NCBI GenBank assembly: GCA_937912125.1
Contig: CALDOK010000239.1
Span: forward strand, 1 to 35,544
Origin: an uncultured Pseudomonadota bacterium
GTDB taxonomy: Bacteria; Myxococcota_A; UBA796; JAFGLY01
Direction: 5' to 3'
Length of the DNA stretch: 35,544 bases
Shown here: positions 16,590-24,141 of the stretch, in pieces
How the letters are laid out: each line of letters starts with the position of its first letter
How positions within the stretch are numbered: the stretch's first letter is position 1
Program-made: the position numbers and the translations under genes
Notes under the pieces: generated by a model
Databases searched by the model: none
Told to the model about the DNA's origin: nothing
The model's input: only the letters and a program-made list of their open reading frames with translations

Positions 16590-17358
16590 CCAGCGCGCTG
16601 GGCTGCTCTCGGCCGCCGTGGTGCGGCTGGAGCGCCTGCCGTCGTGGGCCGAGCGGAGCCTGCTGCTGGCGGTGGTGACCGGGTTCTACCTGCTCTACAT
16701 CCCCATCAACCGCTACTCCACTCAGCTCGAGGCCTACCACCCCGAGACCTTCATCGACCGGGCCATCCCGTCCACCCCGGGCTGGATGTACGTCTACGCG
16801 GCGGTGTTCATCACCGGCTTCATGCCCGTGCTGGTGGTCCGGCCGCGCAGCCTGTTCCGGCGGGTGGCCGCGGCCTACGCCCTGGTCCAGGCCGTGGCCT
16901 TCGCCTGCTTCATGCTGGTGCCGGTGCACATGCAGCACCGCCCCCTGGACATGGCCGTGGTGGACTTCCCCTCGTGGGGGCAGCGGCTGGCGTACTACCT
17001 GGACACCCAGGCGGCCTGCCTGCCCTCCATCCACGTCACCCTGGCGGTGCTGGCGGCCCTGTGTACCTGGAAGGCCGATCGCCTGGCCGGGGCGGTGGGG
17101 TTCGTGCTGGCGGTGCTGGTGGCCACCTCCACCCTGATGGTCAAGCAGCACTACCTGGCCGACGTGGTGGCGGCCGCGGTGGTGGCCGGGGGCGCCTGGG
17201 TGCTGGTGGTGATGCCGTGGAAGCCGTCACGCGAACAGCGGGGACCGCTGCACTTCCCACGCTGGATGCCGAGCCTGCTGCTCGTTCCTTACGGGGCGGT
17301 GGTCCTGGGGCTCTACCTGCTCTACCTCGCGGGCTGGTGGCCCTGGCTGGAGGGGTAG
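16570..17358 (+). CDS. PAP2-superfamily membrane lipid phosphatase/transferase
   Basis: A 262-residue integral membrane protein with six to seven spans. Two of the three PAP2 motifs are clear: LPSIHVTLAVL (motif 2, with histidine) and STLMVKQHYLADVVAA (motif 3). In the latter, T-L replaces the usual arginine after serine and KQHY precedes the aspartate, as in the PAP2_3 / inositol-phosphoceramide-synthase-like branch. It is likely to dephosphorylate or transfer phospho-head groups on membrane lipids. The ATG at 16570 lies inside the end of the lipoprotein gene; a GTG at 16516 is possible but would add an unlikely Arg/Ser-rich leader. It is last in the envelope operon starting at 13316. Confidence 0.8.
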   Translation: MRRVATSQRAGLLSAAVVRLERLPSWAERSLLLAVVTGFYLLYIPINRYSTQLEAYHPETFIDRAIPSTPGWMYVYAAVFITGFMPVLVVRPRSLFRRVAAAYALVQAVAFACFMLVPVHMQHRPLDMAVVDFPSWGQRLAYYLDTQAACLPSIHVTLAVLAALCTWKADRLAGAVGFVLAVLVATSTLMVKQHYLADVVAAAVVAGGAWVLVVMPWKPSREQRGPLHFPRWMPSLLLVPYGAVVLGLYLLYLAGWWPWLEG

Positions 17359-17368
17359 AGCACGAGCC

Positions 17369-17902
17369 TTAGCGCTGCTCGAGGCTCCGGGTGGTCCAGG
17401 TGACCGCCACGCCTGACAGCCCCTGGGTGTCCAAGGTCACGTCGGCCTCGTAGTCCCGGATCTCGTCGGTCAGGAAGATGCGCAAGCTCTGGCCCAGGGT
17501 CAGACCCTCGAGGGTCAAGCCAGCGGAGCCCGCGTGGCCGGGGGGCTCGGTCTGGGTGATGGTCAGGTTCCTGCCGACGGATCCGCTGGGGGCCCCGTGC
17601 AGCAGATCGAAGCTCAGGAAGCTGTCGCCGGGGTGCCCCGAGCCGGCGGCGCAGGTCTCCTCGAAGGGGTCGACGTCCACGTAGGCCTGCTGCCAGTCGC
17701 CTGTGCTCCAGGCGGCGGAGTCGGGGACGCAGGGGCCGCCGGCCGGCCCGTCCGTGGTGTCCGTGTCCGCGGTGTCGTCGAGGCCGGTGTCGTCGGTGGG
17801 GGCGCTGTCGTCCCCACCGGTGGGGGTACAGGCCAGCGCGCATGCCAGGATCAGGCAGAGCCAGCGCGTCGGGGGGGCGGTGGGCTTGCTGTGGGCTCGC
17901 AT
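17369..17902 (-). CDS. Small lipoprotein with Asp/Thr-rich linker
   Basis: A 177-residue lipoprotein. After a hydrophobic stretch (LCLILACALAC) with lipobox cysteine at 25, a low-complexity linker of Asp and Thr (DDTGLDDTADTDTTDG) leads to a ~120-residue beta-rich domain with two cysteines (GPCVPD, EETCAAG). Such D/T linkers after the lipid anchor are typical of surface lipoproteins in Myxococcota-like genomes. No family is recognised. It is convergent with the PAP2 gene, 10 bp apart, and divergent from the PP-loop gene across a 213-bp gap. Confidence 0.7.
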   Translation of the reverse strand: MRAHSKPTAPPTRWLCLILACALACTPTGGDDSAPTDDTGLDDTADTDTTDGPAGGPCVPDSAAWSTGDWQQAYVDVDPFEETCAAGSGHPGDSFLSFDLLHGAPSGSVGRNLTITQTEPPGHAGSAGLTLEGLTLGQSLRIFLTDEIRDYEADVTLDTQGLSGVAVTWTTRSLEQR

Positions 17903-18115
17903 CGCGATGCTCCTGAGGCGTGGGTGGGGTCATGGGGGCCGGTCGGCGGGGCCGGGTCGAGGGCTCCGGCGGTCTCCATTACCTGTAGGAGTGCGCCCGT
18001 CCCGCATCGTTGATCACTCTCCAGCCAGGCTCTGGGCTCCTGCTCCTGTAGGCAAACCCCACCCCCGCCGCGCTTCCCTGTGTCGAGCCTTGGCCTTTCG
18101 CGATAGAAACAGCAG

Positions 18116-18868
18116 GTGACGAAGCAAGAGCCCCGTTCCCCCGCCGTCTCCCTGATGTTCTCGGGCGGGGTGGACTCCACCACCGCGGCCCTGACCCTGG
18201 CCGAGCGCTACGAGCGAGTCCACCTGCTCAGCTACGACAACGGCTACGGGCACACCAAGATCCAGCGCACCGCCGACCGGGTGCGGGAGCTCGAGCGCCA
18301 CGCCGGGCCGCGCTTCTCCCACCTGATCGAGTCCATCCAGCCCCTGTTCGACCTGCTGCTGATGGACAACCTGCGGGCCGAGTACCGGCGCTGGGGGTCG
18401 GGCTTCGTCTGGTGCCTGAGCTGCAAGCTGGCCATGCACAGCCGCAGCATCCTGTACAACCTCGAGCACGGCGTGCCGGTGATGGCGGACGGCTCGAGCT
18501 CGTCCACGGGCGAGATGGTCGAGCAGAGCCTGCTGTCGCTGTACATGTTCCGCGAGATGTACGCCGAGCACGGCATTCGCTTCACCACTCCGGTCTACAC
18601 CATCCCCCGGGAGCAGGAGATCGAGGGCCTGCGCAAGCGCGGCTTCCGCATGGGCCTGCGCATCCGCGACCGCTTCCTGCGGGTGCAGCCCAAGTGCCGG
18701 CCGGGCGAGCTGTACTACCTGCCCTTCCTGCTCTTCGATCAGCCCCCCATGCACGACGAGGACAAGGTGGCGGCCTACCTCGACGAGAAGCGCGTGGTGG
18801 CCCGGGCCTGGATCGAGCAGCGCTGCGCCGAGCTGGGCGTCCCCTCCCACCTCCCCGATCTGGACTGA
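18116..18868 (+). CDS. PP-loop ATP pyrophosphatase with CxxC, putative thiolation enzyme
   Basis: A 250-residue cytosolic protein of the N-type ATP pyrophosphatase superfamily. The PP-loop SGGVDST lies at residues 16-22. WCLSCK gives a CxxC at 100-103, a further cysteine is at 194 (QPKCRPGE), and MADGSSSSTGE near 123-133 sits where thiolation enzymes have their second substrate-adenylating loop. Members activate a carbonyl by adenylation and then add sulfur or nitrogen (QueC, ThiI, TtcA, Ncs6, LarE). It fits none of these closely. The GTG at 18116 is the first possible start after an in-frame TAG 12 bp upstream; no clear Shine-Dalgarno is seen. A membrane protein and a cysteine desulfurase follow immediately, so sulfur insertion is the favoured role. 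Confidence 0.8.
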   Translation: MTKQEPRSPAVSLMFSGGVDSTTAALTLAERYERVHLLSYDNGYGHTKIQRTADRVRELERHAGPRFSHLIESIQPLFDLLLMDNLRAEYRRWGSGFVWCLSCKLAMHSRSILYNLEHGVPVMADGSSSSTGEMVEQSLLSLYMFREMYAEHGIRFTTPVYTIPREQEIEGLRKRGFRMGLRIRDRFLRVQPKCRPGELYYLPFLLFDQPPMHDEDKVAAYLDEKRVVARAWIEQRCAELGVPSHLPDLD

Positions 18869-18870
18869 CC

Positions 18871-19143
18871 ATGGGCTGCTGCAACAAACACCGCGACGGC
18901 AAGCCCATCCCCAAGCGCCGCTACTACGCGGGCATGGCCGCCCTGGCCGGCACGCAGCTGGGCTGGCTGGCGGTCACCTGCGCGGTGGCGGTGCCGGTGC
19001 CCCGCTACCGCAAGCTGATCCCCTTCCAGCTCGAGTACTCCCGCGACGTGTTGCGCTCCATCTGGCAGCGGGAGCGCATGTGTGTCCAGGGCTTGGCCGG
19101 CGGCCCGGGCGCGGCCTGCTCCTGGGAGCCCGACGCGCCATGA
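18871..19143 (+). CDS. Five-cysteine single-span membrane protein in the sulfur cassette
   Basis: A 90-residue protein between the PP-loop and desulfurase genes: 2 bp after the first and sharing ATGA with the second. It begins MGCC (cysteines 3 and 4), then a basic KPIPKRRYY stretch, one hydrophobic span at about 20-44 containing C37, and a tail predicted amphipathic (FQLEYSRDVLRSIWQRERMC) with cysteines 71 and 83. No known family is recognised. The vicinal cysteines at the N terminus and the location suggest a membrane-bound persulfide carrier or partner for the desulfurase, but this is inference. Positive residues before the span suggest the N terminus stays in the cytoplasm. Confidence 0.72.
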   Translation: MGCCNKHRDGKPIPKRRYYAGMAALAGTQLGWLAVTCAVAVPVPRYRKLIPFQLEYSRDVLRSIWQRERMCVQGLAGGPGAACSWEPDAP

Positions 19144-20357
19144 CCTTGCTCGATCCATCGATCCGGGGTGACTTCCCCGCCCTCGAGCAGCGGCTGCGGG
19201 GCCGGCCCGCGGTCTACCTGGACAGCGCCTGCACCACCCTGCGCGCCGAGCCGGTCATCCAGGCCATGGTCGAGCTGCAGCGGGGCCCGCTGGGCTGCCA
19301 CGGCCGCAGCGCCCACAGCTTCGGCCGGGCCACCAGCCTGGCGTACGAGGGCGCCCGCGAGGTGGTCCGCGGCTTCTTGGGGGCCCGCGAGGCCCGCGAG
19401 ATCGTGTTCGTGCGCAACACCACCGAGGCCATCAACCTGGTGGCCTGGAGCTTCCCCTGGCGTCCGGGCGACGCGGTGCTCACCACCGACCTCGAGCACA
19501 ACTCCAACCTGCTGCCCTGGCAGCGCCTGGCCCGGCAGGGGCGGGTGGTGCACCGGGTGCTGCGGGTCGACCCCGCGGCGGGACTCGATCTGGCCGCGCT
19601 GCAGCGGCGCCTCCAGGGGGTGCGCCTGCTGGCCCTGCCCCACGTCTCCAACCTCTTCGGCATCGACTTCCCCCTCGCCGAGGTGGTGCGCCTGGCCCAC
19701 CGCGCCGGGGCTGTGGTGCTGGTGGATGGGGCCCAGGGCGTCGCCACCCATCCGGTGGACGTGGCGGCCCTGGGAGTGGACTTCTACGCCTTCTCGTTCC
19801 ACAAGATCTTCGGGCCAGGCGGCGGCGGCGCGCTCTACGGTCGCGCAGAGCAGCTCGAGACCCTGCGGCCCTTCCTGGCCGGGGGTGGAACCGTCGAGTC
19901 GGCCACCTACGACGACGCCCGCTTCGAGCCCCTGCCCATGCGCCTCGAGGCCGGCGTGGGCAACTACGAGGCCGTGGCCGGCGGCGCCGCGGCCATCCAG
20001 TACCTGCAGAAGCTGGGCCAGCGACGCCTGCACCGCCACGTCGTGGAGCTCAACCGCATCGCCACCCAGGGCCTGTCCCGGATCGATCGCGTGGAGATCC
20101 TGGGTCCGGCGGATCCAGAGAAGCGCGGCTCCATCTTGAGCTTCCATGTGCGCGGCATGCAGGCCGAGGGCCTGGCTCGCATGCTGGATCACAGCGCCGG
20201 CATCATGGTGCGCCACGGCAAGCTCTGCGTGCACGCCTGGTTCGACGCCCAGCGCGCCCCCGACGCCATCCGCGCCAGCTTCTCCGCCTACACCACCCCC
20301 GACGAGGTCCAGCGCTTCGTGCGCACCGTGGCGGGTGGCGTGGACATGCTGGGCTGA
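19140..20357 (+). CDS. SufS-like cysteine desulfurase (aminotransferase class V)
   Basis: A 405-residue PLP enzyme that should take sulfur from cysteine as a protein-bound persulfide. Motifs in order: VYLDSACTTL near 25-34, FVRNTTEAINLVAW, DLEHNSNLLPWQ (substrate histidine), VLVDGAQGV (PLP aspartate and glutamine), FSFHKIFGPGG with Schiff-base K222, and GKLCVHAW with C363. K222 and C363 are within a few residues of K226 and C364 of E. coli SufS, and the length matches group II enzymes. The context RHGKLCVHAW differs from the usual RTGHHCAQP, so the acceptor may differ. The ATG overlaps the stop of the small membrane protein gene, so the three genes are translated as one unit. No suf or isc scaffold genes are near. 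Confidence 0.88.
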   Translation: MTLLDPSIRGDFPALEQRLRGRPAVYLDSACTTLRAEPVIQAMVELQRGPLGCHGRSAHSFGRATSLAYEGAREVVRGFLGAREAREIVFVRNTTEAINLVAWSFPWRPGDAVLTTDLEHNSNLLPWQRLARQGRVVHRVLRVDPAAGLDLAALQRRLQGVRLLALPHVSNLFGIDFPLAEVVRLAHRAGAVVLVDGAQGVATHPVDVAALGVDFYAFSFHKIFGPGGGGALYGRAEQLETLRPFLAGGGTVESATYDDARFEPLPMRLEAGVGNYEAVAGGAAAIQYLQKLGQRRLHRHVVELNRIATQGLSRIDRVEILGPADPEKRGSILSFHVRGMQAEGLARMLDHSAGIMVRHGKLCVHAWFDAQRAPDAIRASFSAYTTPDEVQRFVRTVAGGVDMLG

Positions 20358-20360
20358 CGG

Positions 20361-22430
20361 TCAGCGCAGCTCGTCGAGCTCCCAGCTGCGCGGCTCCCAC
20401 TGCGCGACCCCCGCGTCCACCAGCCCGTGGAGATGCTCTCCCTCGACCGCCAGGCGCAGGATGCGGGGGGTCTGGGCGTCGACGCACTCCATGGGATCGT
20501 CCAGGGATGCCGAGCAGATCCACGCCCGGTCTTCGAGGGGGTCCAGGGTCGCCCACACAGCCAGATCACCTAGCCACACCGGGCCGATGTGGGGCATGAT
20601 CGGCCGCTCGGGCTCCATCACCTGGCGCTGCTGCCAGTGCTGGCCCTGGTCCTCCGATCGCGCGATCACCGCCCGCGACCCGCCGTCCACGAACCCGTTG
20701 GCCGCCAGCAGGAGGCTGCCGTCGGTGGCCGTGTGCAGGGCCGGGTGCTCCACGCGCCACCAGTCCCGCTCGGTGTCGGGTTGGTCCAGATCCACCGCCG
20801 CCAGATCGCCCCAGGTGGTCACGTCCGGCGTGATCTGCGCCTGGCCCACCAGCACCTCGCGCTCGTGGCGGGCCTGATCGCCGCTGGCGCCCGCGGCCAC
20901 GGCGACCATCAGCCGATCCCCCTGCAGCACGGCGCTGGCGTCGGTGGGGAAGCTGTGGATGTCCCGGTGGGAGCTGACGGTCCAGCCCTGCCCGTCGAAG
21001 CGTGCCAGATCGATGGTGACCTCGCCTTCGCCACCCTCGGCGCCCGCGGAGGCCACGCCGTTGAGGTTGCGGGGGTAGGCCATGAGCAGCTCGCCAGCGT
21101 CGGTGACCTGCAGCGCGGCGCGCCAGTAGGGACCCACCGCCGAGACGGGGGTGCCGATGTCGTCCCAGCTCAGGCCATCATCGGCGGTGGCCAGGCAGCG
21201 GGGGCACCAGAAGCTGTCCAGCTCGTCGGGCTCGAGCAGGATCTCTCGGAAGCACAGCCAGGCACGGTCTTCGCCCAGGGACGTCATGCTGGGGGCCTCG
21301 ACCGCGATGGCGTCGGGGTCGGACACCCGCGCGCCGTCCAGGCGCAGCTCGCTGCGCTGGCCGGGATCGTCCAGGGTGTGCAGCTCGGCCCGGTGGCCGC
21401 CCGCCAGCGCCAGGTCGGCCAGGCCGGTGCGCGAGGTCTGGGGCAGGTCTTCGACGAACAGATCGTGCTGCACCAGGCCGTCGGCCCAGGGCGCCGGCAG
21501 ATCCCACAGCGCCGCCAGGGTGGGGGCGACATCGGTGAGCAGCAGCGGCTCGTCGTAGGTCTCGCCAGCGCGGACACCGGGCCCCAGCAGCAGGAAGGGC
21601 ACCCGTCGGCAGCCGTTGCAGGCGCAGCCGTGGTTGCGCCATGGGGGATCGTCGGGGGCTTCGGTGTGCCGGCCGTGGTCGGCGACGATCATCAGCCAGG
21701 TGTCGTCCTTGTACTCGGGCTGCTCCAGGATCCAGGCCCAGAGGTCGGCCAGGGGCGAGTCCAGCCAGCGCACATCGTCCAGGTAGGCCTTGTCGTCGCC
21801 GTAGTGGCCCGAGCGGTCCACCTGGTGCAGGTTGAGCAGCGCGAAGCGCAGGGGCACCTCGCGCATCTTCTCCTGCAGGGCGTTGATCACCGCCCGGTCG
21901 TCGCTGGCGGGCTGATCCTCGTTGCCCTGCTGGCTGACCCACACGAAGTCGGCGCTGTGGATGAAGCCCGAGCCTGGCCACAGGCTGTGCACCACCGGCT
22001 GCACCAGCTCCGTGTTGGCCATGACCACCACCTGCTCGCGCGGGATGCCCGTGGCCTGGCGCAGCAGCTCGGGGAGCACGGGCAGGTCGGGGCGGTACAG
22101 GCCTGGCTGGCCGTCTACGGGGTAGTTGGTCACCGCCTGCCGCACGCCGCTCATCATGGCGACGTGGGCCGGGGTGGTGGTGGTGGCCGCCAGGTTCCAG
22201 GCCTGGGTGGCCCGCACGCCCTGGGGGACCAGCTCGTCCCACACCCTGGGCATGAAGGACCAGGGGTCCTGGCCCGTTGCGCTCGAGGGGTCGTCGCCCA
22301 GGGACTCCTCGAGGCGCACGCCGTCCATGACCACCACCAGCACCGTGCCGGAGACCGCGAGGGGGTCTCGGCGGCAGGAGGGCAGCGCCAGCGCGGCCAG
22401 CAGCAGTGCGAGGGCGGGAGCCCGTGGCAT
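20361..22430 (-). CDS. Alkaline-phosphatase-superfamily lipoprotein with C-terminal propeller-like domain
   Basis: A 689-residue exported protein. The ATG at 22430 gives a lipobox LPSC (C19). Residues about 28-390 form a phosphodiesterase/nucleotide pyrophosphatase-type domain: metal-binding VVVMDGVR (D36), nucleophile threonine T86 in TTTTPAH, HQVDRSGHYGDD, and IVADHGRHTE. A CACNGC motif nearby may be a disulfide or metal site. The remaining ~290 residues contain repeated Trp/Asp-rich blades (SEDQGQHWQQ, ADDGLSWDD), like the Asp-box repeats of sialidase propellers. It likely hydrolyses a phosphate or sulfate ester on the cell surface. GGAG precedes the start. It is downstream of the SGNH gene on the same strand. 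Confidence 0.8.
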   Translation of the reverse strand: MPRAPALALLLAALALPSCRRDPLAVSGTVLVVVMDGVRLEESLGDDPSSATGQDPWSFMPRVWDELVPQGVRATQAWNLAATTTTPAHVAMMSGVRQAVTNYPVDGQPGLYRPDLPVLPELLRQATGIPREQVVVMANTELVQPVVHSLWPGSGFIHSADFVWVSQQGNEDQPASDDRAVINALQEKMREVPLRFALLNLHQVDRSGHYGDDKAYLDDVRWLDSPLADLWAWILEQPEYKDDTWLMIVADHGRHTEAPDDPPWRNHGCACNGCRRVPFLLLGPGVRAGETYDEPLLLTDVAPTLAALWDLPAPWADGLVQHDLFVEDLPQTSRTGLADLALAGGHRAELHTLDDPGQRSELRLDGARVSDPDAIAVEAPSMTSLGEDRAWLCFREILLEPDELDSFWCPRCLATADDGLSWDDIGTPVSAVGPYWRAALQVTDAGELLMAYPRNLNGVASAGAEGGEGEVTIDLARFDGQGWTVSSHRDIHSFPTDASAVLQGDRLMVAVAAGASGDQARHEREVLVGQAQITPDVTTWGDLAAVDLDQPDTERDWWRVEHPALHTATDGSLLLAANGFVDGGSRAVIARSEDQGQHWQQRQVMEPERPIMPHIGPVWLGDLAVWATLDPLEDRAWICSASLDDPMECVDAQTPRILRLAVEGEHLHGLVDAGVAQWEPRSWELDELR

Positions 22431-22558
22431 GCTCCATCTCCGGACTGTGAGGGGAGGCTGGGGCCAAGGGTATGGGATCCGAGCGGTGTTCGCGGGGGAT
22501 TCTGGGCTGCCCGTCGGGTGGGAGGGTGCCCGGACCGCCATGGGCCAGCGCTGCCCGG

Positions 22559-23950
22559 TCATCGCAGATTCGGCGCTGGGGCGCCGGGCGGGGGTGGTGC
22601 CTGGGTGGGGGGCGCTGGCGGGCTGGCCTGCTCCACGGCGCCGGGGAAGGCGCTGGGCACCCGGGCGTTCCAGTCCAGTCCCAGCTGGCCCGCCAGGCCG
22701 TAGTGGGAGGGCCAGGCAGCGTCGGCGGCGATGCCCGGGGGACCGTAGCCGCTGGCCAGGATGGCCCGGGCCAGCTCCGAGGCCATGGCGCCGTAGCCTT
22801 GCCAGTTCATGTGGCAGTAGTCCAGGAACAGCTCGTCACCGGGGATCCCGTCGGGGCTCAGCTCTTCGGCGTAGCCCTGCAGGTCCACCAGGATGACCAG
22901 CTCTCGGCCCGCCGCTTCCTCGCGGATGATGTCTTCGAAGCTCGAGCGACAGCGGTTGCGGGGCGCCAGCTCCAGGGCTTGCACCAGGTGCTGCTCGGCG
23001 GCCTCGACCCGGCCCAGCTGCAGCTCGGCCAGCCCGATCCAGCGCAGGGCGTCGGCGGCGTGGTCGCAGCTGGCCAGCAGCTCCAGGGCGTCGGCCGCGC
23101 GGCCCTGCTGCACCAGCGACCGCCCCGGCCCCACGCAGGGGTCTTCGCCCGCCGGGTGCGCCCCGCCGGCGGCTCGGTCGTGGCCCTGCTGCAGGCCTTG
23201 GTAGCGGAGGTTCTGGGGGAGCGTGGCCAGGAACAGGGGCACGCCCTGGGCCTCACTCAGGTCGATGATGGCGCGCAGGTTGCCCCGGAACTGGGCGGCC
23301 AGGGCCTGGTCGTCGGGGTCCTGGAGGGTGTACAGCCCGCGCCCCTCCGAGCCCGCGGGGTCGGCCAGCAGCTTGGTCAGCAGGCGGTAGCCTCCCTGCT
23401 GGTGGAGCAGCTCGCGCAGGCGGGATGGCGCCAGGGTGCCTTCGTTGTTGCAGGTGGCCACCAGCAGGGCGTCGGGGTCGTGGGGCAGGACCTGCTCGGC
23501 GATGCGCAGCACCCGGTGGGAGTCCTGGCCGCTGGCGCCCAGGTTCACGATCTCGATCTCCGCGTCGGGCGCCAGGCCTGCCAAGCCCGCACGCAGGAAG
23601 GAGAGCATGCCACCGGGTTGCTCCTGCGCGTGGTCCTGGTGGGCGTAGGGCGCGCCCATCAGGAAGGAGCCCCCCAGGGCGAACAGCCGCCACCGATCGC
23701 CCTTGTCCACGGCGAAGCGGCCGGGCACGCAGACCTGGCGGGCGTAGGGGGTGGTGGCCCAGGCCTCGCCTTCGCGCTCGAACAGCGGCTCCTCGACAAA
23801 CTGGACCTGGTCGTCCCGGCGCAGGGTGTCCAGCTGCTGGCGATCCTCGAGGATCTCGATGGCCAGGCTGACCAGCGCGCCCGAGCCGAGCAACGCCAGC
23901 AGGGCTGTGCCAGCCAGCAGCAGTCGGGCGCCTGTGCCTCGGTGGGTCAT
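22559..23950 (-). CDS. Membrane-anchored SGNH hydrolase-like protein with internal TPR segment
   Basis: A 463-residue protein with one N-terminal membrane span (about 9-31). SGNH-type blocks are seen: LFALGGSFLMG with GGS at 93-95, NLGASGQDSHRV at 136-147, TCNNEG as the asparagine block, and DYCHMNWQGY with D377 and H380 as the catalytic pair. A ~70-residue insertion before the last block contains two TPR-like helix pairs (ALRWIGLAELQLGRVEAAEQ). The C terminus is a proline-rich tail. It is likely an extracytoplasmic esterase or acetyl-transfer-related enzyme on glycans. It shares direction with the phosphatase lipoprotein 128 bp downstream. Confidence 0.75.
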   Translation of the reverse strand: MTHRGTGARLLLAGTALLALLGSGALVSLAIEILEDRQQLDTLRRDDQVQFVEEPLFEREGEAWATTPYARQVCVPGRFAVDKGDRWRLFALGGSFLMGAPYAHQDHAQEQPGGMLSFLRAGLAGLAPDAEIEIVNLGASGQDSHRVLRIAEQVLPHDPDALLVATCNNEGTLAPSRLRELLHQQGGYRLLTKLLADPAGSEGRGLYTLQDPDDQALAAQFRGNLRAIIDLSEAQGVPLFLATLPQNLRYQGLQQGHDRAAGGAHPAGEDPCVGPGRSLVQQGRAADALELLASCDHAADALRWIGLAELQLGRVEAAEQHLVQALELAPRNRCRSSFEDIIREEAAGRELVILVDLQGYAEELSPDGIPGDELFLDYCHMNWQGYGAMASELARAILASGYGPPGIAADAAWPSHYGLAGQLGLDWNARVPSAFPGAVEQASPPAPPTQAPPPPGAPAPNLR

Positions 23951-24141
23951 GGGACTCCTTCTCCGACCGACCTCGTATCCGCTCGGGGCGCACCTGCTAT
24001 GCCGCGGGGCCGCCTGGCCTTGGCCTTGGTGGTGAACGTGCTCACCCGCCTCTTCGCTGCCCGCTGCGCGTTCGGCTCGGTCGGACGATGGTGAGATCTG
24101 TGCTTCAACCGGCCACGCCCTGGCCCCCGCGGAGGTTCGTG

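Noticed and set aside
18116..20357. DNA phosphorothioation (Dnd/Ssp) system
   Set aside because: A desulfurase and a PP-loop protein are present, but the PP-loop protein is far shorter than DndC and no DndB, DndD or DndE partner is near.
20589..22703. 704-codon + strand frame over the phosphatase lipoprotein
   Set aside because: Low-complexity antisense translation with no motif; the opposite strand has a lipobox and all phosphatase motifs.
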